Of a DNA stretch of 64,000 nt, positions 46,499 to 54,056 are shown piece after piece. Source of the stretch: an uncultured Flavobacteriaceae bacterium. GTDB lineage: Bacteria; Bacteroidota; Bacteroidia; Flavobacteriales; Flavobacteriaceae. The first letter of the stretch is position 1. Every line of letters starts with the position of its first letter. The stretch is from contig CANLVG010000006.1 of assembly GCA_947494565.1 (NCBI GenBank), positions 248,001 to 312,000 of the forward strand. The letters are read 5' to 3'. The notes below the pieces were generated by a model that saw nothing but the letters and a program-made list of their open reading frames with translations, was not told the origin of the DNA and searched no databases. The translations under genes were made by a program, and so were the position numbers.

Positions 46499-46554
46499 TA
46501 AATATAGCGAAAGTATGACACGATAATACCTATTCTTACTAGACAATAGCTCAA
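46499..46554 (-). promoter_or_regulatory. Promoter of the sulfatase-FAD-GH117-GH127-GH16 operon
   Basis: On the minus strand TTGAG (46554-46550) and TCTAG (46543-46539) at an 11-bp period, then 32 nt, then TATATTTA (46506-46499), 52 nt before the sulfatase ATG. The second half-site, the spacing and the -7 element equal those before GH117. The first half-site is the weakest copy. Confidence 0.6.
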
Positions 46555-46620
46555 CAATGGGTTAAAAAGTAACTCATATGTCTTTCTGGCGGTCCAAAAA
46601 CAATACAGGCCAAGTCAAAC

Positions 46621-46664
46621 ATGACTTTAGTCATATTTTGAATCGTGCGGGCTACCTAGCTTTG
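46621..46664 (+). promoter_or_regulatory. hemN promoter: FNR-type box and -7 element
   Basis: Perfect palindrome ATGACTTTAGTCAT (46621-46634), 22 nt, then TAGCTTTG (46657-46664), which matches the Bacteroidota TAnnTTTG -7 element. The box centre would lie near -42, the class II activation position. The ATG at 46686 follows 21 nt after the -7 element, so the box also decides the start of hemN. Confidence 0.75.
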
Positions 46665-46685
46665 GGGAAAGATTATAATCAAATT

Positions 46686-48047
46686 ATGTGCAGTTTAGTT
46701 CAGAAATACAACATACCAGGGCCAAGATATACAAGTTACCCCACTGTTCCTTATTGGGATTTGAATTCTTTTTCCGGAAAGAAATGGGAAGAATCGGTAG
46801 CCCATAGTTTCAAGGCGACCAATTCAAAAGAGGGAATGAGCCTCTACATTCACTTACCGTTTTGCGAGAGTATGTGTACGTTCTGCGGTTGTCATAAGCG
46901 AATTACCAAACGACACGATGTTGAATTGCCTTATGTCCATGCAATTCTCAAAGAATGGAAGCTGTACCGCAATCTTTTTTCCGAAAAGGCTATGATTAAG
47001 GAGTTGCATCTTGGAGGGGGTACGCCAACTTTTTTCTCCCCGGAAAATTTGAAAAAACTCATTATAGGCATTTTCCGATATGCCCATAAGGCGGAGAACG
47101 CGGAATTGAGTTTTGAAGGGCATCCGAACAATACCACCCGTGCGCATTTACAGGCGCTATATGACGTGGGTTTCAGAAGGGTCAGCTATGGAGTGCAAGA
47201 TTATAACCTGACGGTTCAGAAAGCCATTCATCGGGTTCAACCTTTCGAAAATGTGAAGCGGGTAACCGATTGGGCTCGGGAAATAGGATATACCTCTGTG
47301 GGTCATGATATTATTTTTGGGCTTCCCCACCAGACGTTGAAACATGTAGAGGAAACCATATTAAAAACGAAGGAACTGCAACCAGATCGCTTGGCATTTT
47401 ATAGCTATGCGCATGTGCCTTGGATGAAAGGTAATGGGCAGCGTGGTTATAAAGATTCGGATTTGCCCTCTGCTGATGAAAAGCGTCAACAGTATGAAAA
47501 GGGAAAGGCGCTACTCATCGATGTAGGTTATCACGAAATCGGTATGGATCATTTTGCCTTGGAAAGCGATACCCTTTACCAATCGATGGAGGCAGGAAAA
47601 CTGCACCGGAATTTTATGGGCTATACCGCATCGAAGACCTCTTTAATGGTAGGTCTTGGTGCATCGAGTATCAGTGACAGCTGGTATGGTTTTGCCCAGA
47701 ACGTCAAGAGTCTGGAGGAATATCAGCATTTGGTGGAAAACGATATCATTCCCATTTTCAGAGGACATATCCTGAACAAAGAAGACCAGATCGTTCGCAG
47801 GCACATCTTGAATTTGATGTGCAACTTCGAAACTTCTTGGGACACCCATCGCGGCTATCTTTCAGAAATGGATAGTATACAGGACAGCTTGGCCGAAATG
47901 TCCGCCGACGGATTGATCGTAATGCGTGAAGGTCATCTTAAGATAACTTCTAAAGGCAAGCCTTTTGTCCGTAATATCTGTATGGCCTTTGACTTGCGTT
48001 TGCAACGAAAGGCCCCGGAAACTAAATTATTCTCTATGACCGTTTAA
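46686..48047 (+). CDS. hemN: Oxygen-independent coproporphyrinogen III dehydrogenase
   Basis: 453 residues from ATG 46686. The frame is open back to an ATG at 46578, but that would place the promoter inside the gene and add residues that relatives lack. Relatives start near the conserved YNIPGPRYTSYP. The radical-SAM cluster motif is C60-x3-C64-x2-C67 (LPFCESMCTFCGC), followed by LHLGGGTPTFF and FEGHPNNTT. It converts coproporphyrinogen III to protoporphyrinogen IX without O2, supplying heme under low oxygen. The FNR-type promoter agrees with that role. Confidence 0.93.
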   Translation: MCSLVQKYNIPGPRYTSYPTVPYWDLNSFSGKKWEESVAHSFKATNSKEGMSLYIHLPFCESMCTFCGCHKRITKRHDVELPYVHAILKEWKLYRNLFSEKAMIKELHLGGGTPTFFSPENLKKLIIGIFRYAHKAENAELSFEGHPNNTTRAHLQALYDVGFRRVSYGVQDYNLTVQKAIHRVQPFENVKRVTDWAREIGYTSVGHDIIFGLPHQTLKHVEETILKTKELQPDRLAFYSYAHVPWMKGNGQRGYKDSDLPSADEKRQQYEKGKALLIDVGYHEIGMDHFALESDTLYQSMEAGKLHRNFMGYTASKTSLMVGLGASSISDSWYGFAQNVKSLEEYQHLVENDIIPIFRGHILNKEDQIVRRHILNLMCNFETSWDTHRGYLSEMDSIQDSLAEMSADGLIVMREGHLKITSKGKPFVRNICMAFDLRLQRKAPETKLFSMTV

Positions 48048-48133
48048 AGGGCTTCATAATAAATGAAATACGAATCGAACCCCTCAAATAACATTCTTTT
48101 GACCAAAGGAATCTAAACTAAAAATAGTGCTCT

Positions 48134-48955
48134 ATGAAAAAAATAATCGTACCCGTAGACTTTTCAGAACAATCTAAATTTGCCATCAAAGTTGCCGCTT
48201 CCTTGGCAAAAAAACACGATGCCGAGATTTTGGCATTGCATATGCTCGAGTTGAATCAGGCCATGATCACCTCCTCTGAGGGATTTCATCCTGAACAGAC
48301 CGTTTTTCTTCTCAAGCTGGCCGAAAAAAGATTTGGTGAATTTTTAGACCGACCTTGTTTGGAAGGTATCAAAGTGACTCCTATTATTAAGCATTTTAAG
48401 GTTTTTAGTGAGGTCAACGAGGTGGCCGAAGAAAACGGTGCCGACTTGATCGCAATGGGTTCGCACGGTACCGATGGTTTAAAGGAGATATTTGTGGGAT
48501 CTAATGCCGAGAAAGTAGTTCGCAACGCGGATATACCGGTTTTGGTCATCAAGGAAGAAATTAAGGACTTCAAAGTCGAACGGTTTGCTTTTGCCTGTGA
48601 TTTTAAGGAAGAGAGTTTGACAGCTTTTCATAAGGCCAAGGATTTTGCTAAACTACTCAATGCCGAACTGGAATTGGTGTATATCAACACGCCTGGAGAT
48701 GACTTTCTAAGCCATAAGGATACCTATGAGCAGATCAATACGTTTTTAAGCAAAGCGAATGCGGGCTTGGAAGTAGAAATCTATAATGATTATAGTGTAC
48801 AGAGTGGTATCTTGAATTTTAGTGAAACCATCAGCGCTGATATGATCGGAATTCCGACCCATGGACGAAAGGGGCTCTCTCATTTCTTTATGGGAAGTAT
48901 AGGGGAAGATGTATCAAATCATTCTACAATACCAGTGGTCACCTTTAAGATTTGA
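48134..48955 (+). CDS. Universal stress protein, tandem UspA domains
   Basis: 273 residues with two Usp domains. The first opens with KKIIVPVDFSEQSKFAIKVA and ends with the ATP-loop-like GSHGTDGLKEIFVGSNAEKVVRNADIPVLVI. The second runs from about 148, with GIPTHGRKGLSHFFMGSIGEDVSNHSTIPVVT at the end. It lies 86 nt after hemN on the same strand with no clear promoter box of its own, so cotranscription is likely. Usp proteins in this setting support survival in low oxygen. A second uspA starts at 63865. Confidence 0.9.
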   Translation: MKKIIVPVDFSEQSKFAIKVAASLAKKHDAEILALHMLELNQAMITSSEGFHPEQTVFLLKLAEKRFGEFLDRPCLEGIKVTPIIKHFKVFSEVNEVAEENGADLIAMGSHGTDGLKEIFVGSNAEKVVRNADIPVLVIKEEIKDFKVERFAFACDFKEESLTAFHKAKDFAKLLNAELELVYINTPGDDFLSHKDTYEQINTFLSKANAGLEVEIYNDYSVQSGILNFSETISADMIGIPTHGRKGLSHFFMGSIGEDVSNHSTIPVVTFKI

Positions 48956-49057
48956 TCTGCTGGATGAATATCGGGTTTTAATTGCGCTCCGGTGTATTCA
49001 AGACAATGGCGAAGTTTATTTGAAGACCAAGTAGTTAGGTTGAGCTGGGTTGTCGCA

Positions 49058-50854
49058 TCACATCGTCGCTATCTCTTCCTCTAACGACCGTAAGATGCTG
49101 GAACCTTTTTCCAAATCGTGGCCTAACTGAGATTTGACCTCTTTAAAGTCCGCCCCCAAACGGTCAAAAATGGTATGGTAATACGCTATACCGTCTTTAA
49201 GATTAGCAGCGAACGTTAGCATGTGTTTTTTTTGTCGATCGGTGACCCTTTTCCTGGTATCTTCAATTTTGTCTTTTAAATAGTCGAGATAAATGAAGAG
49301 TTCTTTGATGAACATATTAGGGCGGTCAGTCCGATCCATAATATTCGTTTTACCATAAATATGGCGGATCATATCCTGTAGTGATGTAATCTTCGAAAAA
49401 TAGGCCATGTTCGGTCCGGGGCATATGGATACCCCATCTCCCTCGATCTTTGTGTCAAGATCGTATGCGAGCAAGGCAGCCGTACCCAATCCTACGCAGG
49501 TACACGATTTTTCGGTGATTTTTTGATAGTGGTATTCGTATTCCGATCTGTTGAGGTTTAGCGTCTCTAACTCTTCTAGTTTTTTATTTTGGTATTGCCG
49601 TGAAGCAGTGCAGAGACCATTTTCCTTGAAATCTTTGTTGAGGGCGACGAACTTTTTCGGGCAAGGACTGCCCGGTTTCCCATGTGAAATCCGAATTTCT
49701 TTTTCAATGTCTTTGGTATTGCCTTTTAAACTGTGGAAAGGGATACCTAAAGGTGAGATATTGCTCAAGTAGAGATCTTTTTCCTTGGCCCGTACCAATT
49801 TCTTCAAGGTGTCCTTATCTACCGTTGTGGCATCGGGAACCAAAAGGAAGGCTGAACCCCAACCCACGGAATCTACTTGGTATTCTTCCAATAGAAATCG
49901 ATGCTCTTCAGCAGTACCAACACCCCCTTGTGCCGTAATTTTTAAAGGCAATGGTCGCTTCGGTATCGTCCGCCCTTTGAGTTGAAGTGCATTTATCAAG
50001 AGTTCGTGGACCGTCACTATCAATTGCTTTCGATTATCCTTGAATTGTTGCAAGATCGGTCCCATTAGGTAACCATCCGTGGCAAAGGCATGACCTCCGC
50101 AATTGAGTCCTGATTCAATACGGTATTCCGATACCCAAATCCCTTTCTTTGCTAGAAATTTCCCTTGTATTAGAGCCGATCGATAATCACTTACCTTTAG
50201 AACGATTTTCTTTTCGATATAGCCGTTGGAATCGGGAAAAAACGCATCGAACTGCTCCAAATAGCTATACAGTCTAGGGTTCATTCCAGCGGAAAGCACT
50301 ACGGAGGAATGTAATTTGCTTTTTGCAAATCCTCTTAGGGCCGCGTGGGCATCATTAAATTCAGCGGGTAGTTTCTTTTTTTTAATATAGTTCTCCTTAT
50401 CTACTTTTGTCATGATGTTGACATCGATGCTTCCCATTGGCATATGTTCTTTCATCCACTTTTTGACGTCTTCCAGATTGAAATCGTTTCGTGTCAACTG
50501 AAAAAACTCTTGTTTGAATACTGACGAATCCGGGAGTGAACTGAAGTAGTGTTTGATGCTGTTGGCCGTTTCGGTCGTTGTCGTCTTGAAATCCTCAAAT
50601 TTTTCTTGGGCAATATGCTGTATCGTATCGAGATACGAAGTAATACGCAATGCCCTGAAATCGTCTATTTTGTCCGTAATCTCGTTATAGGGAAGGTTGA
50701 ACTTACCACAGTACATTTTGCGTAACTTTTCAAGAAGGATATCATCGACTAGAGATATTACCGAGTCGATACCGAATTGAGAAACTTTTACCGGGGAATC
50801 AATGGTAAAGCCGATGCCCATAACGGGAATGTGAAAAGAATGTCCAGTAGTCAT
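49058..50854 (-). CDS. TIM-barrel flavoprotein-like protein (FabK/nitronate monooxygenase-like), function unknown
   Basis: 598 residues, no signal peptide. The N-terminal HIPVMGIGFTIDSPVKVSQFGIDSVISLVDD and the middle GGVGTAEEHRFLLEEY with GWGSAFLLVPDATTVD resemble the FMN-phosphate loop and barrel strands of the FabK/2-nitropropane dioxygenase group. The rest, including GLCTASRQYQNKK and the cysteine-bearing EKSCTCVGLGTAALLAYD, is family-specific. I cannot assign a reaction. An FNR-type promoter and a small overlapping upstream frame precede it, so microaerobic expression is expected. It converges with the plus-strand uspA. Confidence 0.55.
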   Translation of the reverse strand: MTTGHSFHIPVMGIGFTIDSPVKVSQFGIDSVISLVDDILLEKLRKMYCGKFNLPYNEITDKIDDFRALRITSYLDTIQHIAQEKFEDFKTTTTETANSIKHYFSSLPDSSVFKQEFFQLTRNDFNLEDVKKWMKEHMPMGSIDVNIMTKVDKENYIKKKKLPAEFNDAHAALRGFAKSKLHSSVVLSAGMNPRLYSYLEQFDAFFPDSNGYIEKKIVLKVSDYRSALIQGKFLAKKGIWVSEYRIESGLNCGGHAFATDGYLMGPILQQFKDNRKQLIVTVHELLINALQLKGRTIPKRPLPLKITAQGGVGTAEEHRFLLEEYQVDSVGWGSAFLLVPDATTVDKDTLKKLVRAKEKDLYLSNISPLGIPFHSLKGNTKDIEKEIRISHGKPGSPCPKKFVALNKDFKENGLCTASRQYQNKKLEELETLNLNRSEYEYHYQKITEKSCTCVGLGTAALLAYDLDTKIEGDGVSICPGPNMAYFSKITSLQDMIRHIYGKTNIMDRTDRPNMFIKELFIYLDYLKDKIEDTRKRVTDRQKKHMLTFAANLKDGIAYYHTIFDRLGADFKEVKSQLGHDLEKGSSILRSLEEEIATM

Positions 50855-50912
50855 AGAAGGTTATTTTGATTTCTTCAAAAGAGTTAAGTGCCTCCGAGCC
50901 ATTTTTGTTCAT
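50799..50912 (-). CDS. Possible 37-aa leader frame overlapping the TIM-barrel gene start
   Basis: ATG at 50912 lies 20 nt after the -7 element, the same place other genes of this regulon start. The frame begins MNKNGSEALNSFEEIKITFY and overlaps the first 56 nt of the large gene in another frame, ending at TGA 50799. It could be a translated leader that couples initiation of the main gene. Its last third is only a shadow of that gene, so a stable product is doubtful. Confidence 0.35.
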   Translation of the reverse strand: MNKNGSEALNSFEEIKITFYDYWTFFSHSRYGHRLYH

Positions 50913-50932
50913 GAGGTGGAGTCCGTAGTGTA

Positions 50933-50976
50933 CAAAAATGGCCTTTATGCCTCCCTTAAAACATGATTTTTATCAG
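50933..50976 (-). promoter_or_regulatory. FNR-type box and -7 element before the TIM-barrel gene
   Basis: On the minus strand CTGATAAAAATCAT (50976-50963), 22 nt, then CATTTTTG (50940-50933), one base from TAnnTTTG. The ATG of the leader frame is 20 nt further on. The main gene start is 78 nt after the -7 element. Confidence 0.65.
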
Positions 50977-51303
50977 GTTTTTTTGGCCTGATTAACTGTT
51001 CTCAATCCGATGTTAACAACCAAATTATCTGAAGGATTTCTAGAACCTACCGCAAACAAATGATGTCTTTGAAATTACATCTTGGGCAGCGTTCCTTTAC
51101 TTTTTTGTAGCAGCTGTATAGGGCGTGATTTTACGTTTATTCTAGGTTTTTGACCTACCGACAACCTAAAATTCGTTGTACAAACGTACGCACGTATCGC
51201 GTTGTTGGGCTGGGTATCGCGATTCTCAATGGATATTTTAAACCTTGGTGCTGGCAAGTTGTCTGATTCCATTGAATCTGGTATGGCTCTTTTTTACGAA
51301 ACG

Positions 51304-51322
51304 TTCGGTTCAAAGGACCGAA
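51304..51322 (-). terminator. Hairpin after tryptophan 2,3-dioxygenase
   Basis: Arms TTCGGTCC and GAACCGAA (one mismatch) with a 3-nt loop, 17 nt after the dioxygenase stop on the minus strand. No T-run follows on that strand, so it is a weak terminator at best. Confidence 0.3.
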
Positions 51323-51338
51323 GGGCAGGTGTAAATTC

Positions 51339-52238
51339 TTATTCCGTACCCCAATTCTTCTTTTCCTCCTCGCTCCAAAGTAACGGGAAGAATTTTCGTT
51401 GTTGATATTTTGGATGCAAGTATTTTTTCCATTCCGACCCTCCAGTCGCGGCTTTGTTCTCTCCTTTACTATTTAAATAGTGTTGCGCCGTTTTTAAATG
51501 TACCATGGGCCATTTCACGTTGTACAGATGGTCAAATTCCTTCAGTTTTTGCTTGAGGTGTTCAGAGGGGTCTTGAATCTGTAATACTTTATCTTCAATG
51601 GTCTTACCCTTATTTTTCTTGGCAAGTATCATTAATTCTTCCAAGTATCTTTCTTCAAACTGGATAAGGGTCAATGTTTTTTTATGGGATTTACGGTCGA
51701 ATCCTGCATCTTTCCAATACAGTTGTTCAAAATATTCTTCAAGGGTAGGGTGCTCTGGCAGTCTCTTTTTGCCTTCGGAGTTCACCAGATTTTCTAAACG
51801 CGTACAATACAATTCGATAAATCTGAACTGGGCACTTTGAAAACCGCTTGCCGGGGTAAGAGTGGTTCGGAAGGTATTATAGTCATCGTAGTTCATTCCA
51901 TCTTTCATAATATCAAAAGAAGTAATAAGCATCGTCGTATAGCGATTGAGACGGTTTATTTTTTCAATCAAAAATGGTTCGTCAACTTTTTTTTCTTCAA
52001 CGATCTGCTTGATTTCATGGCGCATCATTTTTAATAAGAGTTCCGTTACCTGATGATACATAATGAAAATGGTTTCATCTTTGAAATCGGTACGAGGTTT
52101 TTGTAGGGATAATAAGGTGTCAACTTCAACATAATCCCAGTACGCAATGGGCTTTGCATGTAGTAAACCTTGTAAATAGGTTTCAGGATTCTCACCCAAT
52201 TCCTCATATTTCTTTTGGATCTTTTTATTGGTATTCAC
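51339..52238 (-). CDS. kynA: Tryptophan 2,3-dioxygenase family protein
   Basis: 299 residues from a GTG start (no in-frame ATG upstream). The helical TDO fold is recognised from IAYWDYVEVDTLLSLQ, the substrate/heme-side FIMYHQVTELLLKMMRHE, and the C-terminal KTAQHYLNSKGENKAATGGSEW, with the GTGGS-like loop and a heme-proximal histidine in the same region. It oxidises L-tryptophan to N-formylkynurenine, the first step of the kynurenine route. It is on the same strand as the cco genes, 75 nt beyond the small membrane protein gene. Cotranscription is possible but not shown. Confidence 0.8.
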   Translation of the reverse strand: MNTNKKIQKKYEELGENPETYLQGLLHAKPIAYWDYVEVDTLLSLQKPRTDFKDETIFIMYHQVTELLLKMMRHEIKQIVEEKKVDEPFLIEKINRLNRYTTMLITSFDIMKDGMNYDDYNTFRTTLTPASGFQSAQFRFIELYCTRLENLVNSEGKKRLPEHPTLEEYFEQLYWKDAGFDRKSHKKTLTLIQFEERYLEELMILAKKNKGKTIEDKVLQIQDPSEHLKQKLKEFDHLYNVKWPMVHLKTAQHYLNSKGENKAATGGSEWKKYLHPKYQQRKFFPLLWSEEEKKNWGTE

Positions 52239-52313
52239 AATGATTATTTTATGTTCGTAGATGTCGATGGTCTATCAGTTCAAGCACTTTGATCAAGAGG
52301 TTTACATGAACCG

Positions 52314-52802
52314 TTACGTCAAAACTCCCATCATAAAACGGTAGAGCTCTTCCATTTGTGGTTTCCCTTTGTGTTTTCCGGTTCTACCGAAAATGTAGAG
52401 CACTATCCACAACAGTACCATAAATACCATCAATACAAGTTGAAATTTGTAGGGTTTGTTCAACGAGGCACTTGAATAGGCCCAAACCCCCAAGATGATG
52501 AATATGGTGGCTACTCCGAAATGTAGAAACATGAAAAAGGTCCATAGGGTCGGATTGGGTCCAAAAACCCCGTGCAACTTACTGCTCGTTTCATTCAAAC
52601 CGTCGATTTCCAGATGTAGTTGCGGAGACCAGAAATGATTGTGTTCCGGACTGAATTTGATAAATACATGTTCGTCTAAACGCTTCACCAAGAATGGGGG
52701 TATTTGCGATTTTTCAAAACTTTCTAGAAGCTGTTCTTTTGGAGTTGATAGCTCTAATTGAAACCGAGGCCTTAAAACGATGTCATTGGGTATCGGCTTC
52801 AT
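52314..52802 (-). CDS. Membrane protein of unknown function at the end of the cco operon
   Basis: 162 residues. The first 85 are soluble and polar (FVKRLDEHVFIKFSPEHNHFWSPQLHLEID), followed by two membrane helices (FFMFLHFGVATIFIILGVWA and FQLVLMVFMVLLWIVLYIFG). A basic linker KHKGKPQ precedes the end. I do not recognise a domain. Its 10-nt distance from the SafE gene suggests a part in oxidase assembly or copper handling. Confidence 0.7.
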   Translation of the reverse strand: MKPIPNDIVLRPRFQLELSTPKEQLLESFEKSQIPPFLVKRLDEHVFIKFSPEHNHFWSPQLHLEIDGLNETSSKLHGVFGPNPTLWTFFMFLHFGVATIFIILGVWAYSSASLNKPYKFQLVLMVFMVLLWIVLYIFGRTGKHKGKPQMEELYRFMMGVLT

Positions 52803-52812
52803 AAGCGTTTGA

Positions 52813-53517
52813 TTAGTTATGGCACTCGACCGTACTGGATACCATATCCAAAACTGGAGCGGGGGAGAGGTAGGGAATACCTAGGCCCAACCCTCGTAAA
52901 ATAAACAGCGCACCGATCAAAACAATGAAAACCGGTATGAGTCGTTGCACGTTTTGACGGACAGCACCTTTTAATAGACCGCTAAAGTAAATGGCGGCGG
53001 TCATGAGCGGAACCGTACCTAACCCAAACAAGACCATGTATAAACTTCCCTTGAGCGCATCGCCCATGGCGATTGCTCCAAACAGGGCCATGTATACCAA
53101 TCCGCAGGGAAGAAAGCCGTTCAAAAAACCGATGGTGATAAAGGTATCGGGCGATTTCTTTTTGAGCTCTTGACCTAGTCGACTTTTGATTTTTGAAATA
53201 AGTCGGTATACGGGTTTTGCCAAACTAAAACGTTTCATGCTTTTATAGGGGATCAAAACCAAGACGATCATTACTATTCCAATGATGATGGAGAGTTTTT
53301 GTTGTATTCCAAAGACATAAAGTCCTTTGCCAAGCAACCCGAACACCAGACCGATAAGGCCATATGCGGTAAGTCGCCCAAGATGATAGATCAAGACCTG
53401 TCCGAATTTTCGATACCCATTGGTTCTGTCTACCGGAAGCATAAAGGCGATAGGGCCGCACATACCAACGCAGTGAAGACTACCCATTAAACCCAATATG
53501 ATTGCCGATACAAGCAT
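52813..53517 (-). CDS. SafE/TauE-type (DsbD-like) membrane protein of the cbb3 cluster
   Basis: 234 residues with six to seven membrane segments. The first carries GLMGSLHCVGMCGPIAFMLP, the paired-cysteine motif of the sulfite exporter TauE/SafE family branch that accompanies cbb3 oxidase genes. A second conserved part is GFLNGFLPCGLVYMALFGAI with another cysteine, recalling CcdA/DsbD electron or copper transfer. It probably helps supply copper or reductant during oxidase assembly. Its start lies 1 nt past the ccoH stop. Confidence 0.8.
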   Translation of the reverse strand: MLVSAIILGLMGSLHCVGMCGPIAFMLPVDRTNGYRKFGQVLIYHLGRLTAYGLIGLVFGLLGKGLYVFGIQQKLSIIIGIVMIVLVLIPYKSMKRFSLAKPVYRLISKIKSRLGQELKKKSPDTFITIGFLNGFLPCGLVYMALFGAIAMGDALKGSLYMVLFGLGTVPLMTAAIYFSGLLKGAVRQNVQRLIPVFIVLIGALFILRGLGLGIPYLSPAPVLDMVSSTVECHN

Positions 53518-53518
53518 G

Positions 53519-53965
53519 TTAGTACGTTATACTTTCTTTATGTAAATAAGTTTCATTCTGATATTCCCAAGAAACCGTAATGTTCCAACGGCCACCCACC
53601 AAGCGTTTGTCAGGTATGAGCAAATGTGAATTGGACAGACTTATTGGAAAGTCAAAATCCAAGTGCTTATTGGATGGCCTGTATAGGAACACTTTTCCTT
53701 CTACTTTTTCTGCGGTCACCTTTTCTGGGAATGTTACGAGGAGGCCGTTTGTGTTTTTTTCGATAACCAATTGCACAGCATCGGTTTTGGCATTGGTCTC
53801 CGCATCGATTTCGTCCTGATAACTCAATTCTGCCCTGTAGTAGTCTTCGGTGACCAAATCGTGGTTGGCTTTGTCATCGGTACTCATGCGTACGACAAAG
53901 AAGAGAATGAAGCCGATAAAGGATATGATAGCTATGACGATCGAAGTTCCCCAGTTGAGTTTCAT
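53519..53965 (-). CDS. ccoH: CcoH/FixH-type cbb3 oxidase accessory protein
   Basis: 148 residues. One N-terminal membrane anchor (SIVIAIISFIGFILFFVVRM) is followed by the DKANHDLVTEDYYRAELSYQ segment typical of FixH, then a beta-rich periplasmic domain ending in LVGGRWNITVSWEYQNETY. FixH/CcoH is needed for stable assembly of the cbb3 oxidase, probably with the copper pump CcoI. It follows ccoG by 91 nt. Confidence 0.88.
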   Translation of the reverse strand: MKLNWGTSIVIAIISFIGFILFFVVRMSTDDKANHDLVTEDYYRAELSYQDEIDAETNAKTDAVQLVIEKNTNGLLVTFPEKVTAEKVEGKVFLYRPSNKHLDFDFPISLSNSHLLIPDKRLVGGRWNITVSWEYQNETYLHKESITY

Positions 53966-54056
53966 AGTTTAGGTCTTTATTTGGATTCCTGTTCTTTCAA
54001 GAATCGTTTATTATTATTTAGGTCCTTGCGCATAGTGCAGGGCCTTTTCGCTGCTA

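Larger units (their letters stand above)
50913..51338. other. Intergenic region between the TIM-barrel gene and tryptophan dioxygenase
   Basis: Holds the FNR-type promoter at 50933-50976 and a hairpin near the dioxygenase stop. A minus-strand frame of 65 codons (51075-51272) shows no protein-like features and is not called. The remainder shows nothing recognisable. Confidence 0.5.

Noticed and set aside
46578-46685. N-terminal extension of hemN from ATG 46578
   Set aside because: It would contain the FNR-type box and -7 element, and relatives of HemN start near the YNIPGPRYTSYP segment. ATG 46686 is preferred.
48061-48133. Possible FNR-type box before the first uspA
   Set aside because: Only a left half-like TTGAC is present, with no TCA half at the right distance. 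Cotranscription with hemN explains the gene better.
51075-51272. 65-codon minus-strand frame between the TIM-barrel gene and the dioxygenase
   Set aside because: No recognisable motif, no ribosome site evident, and a composition like noncoding DNA.
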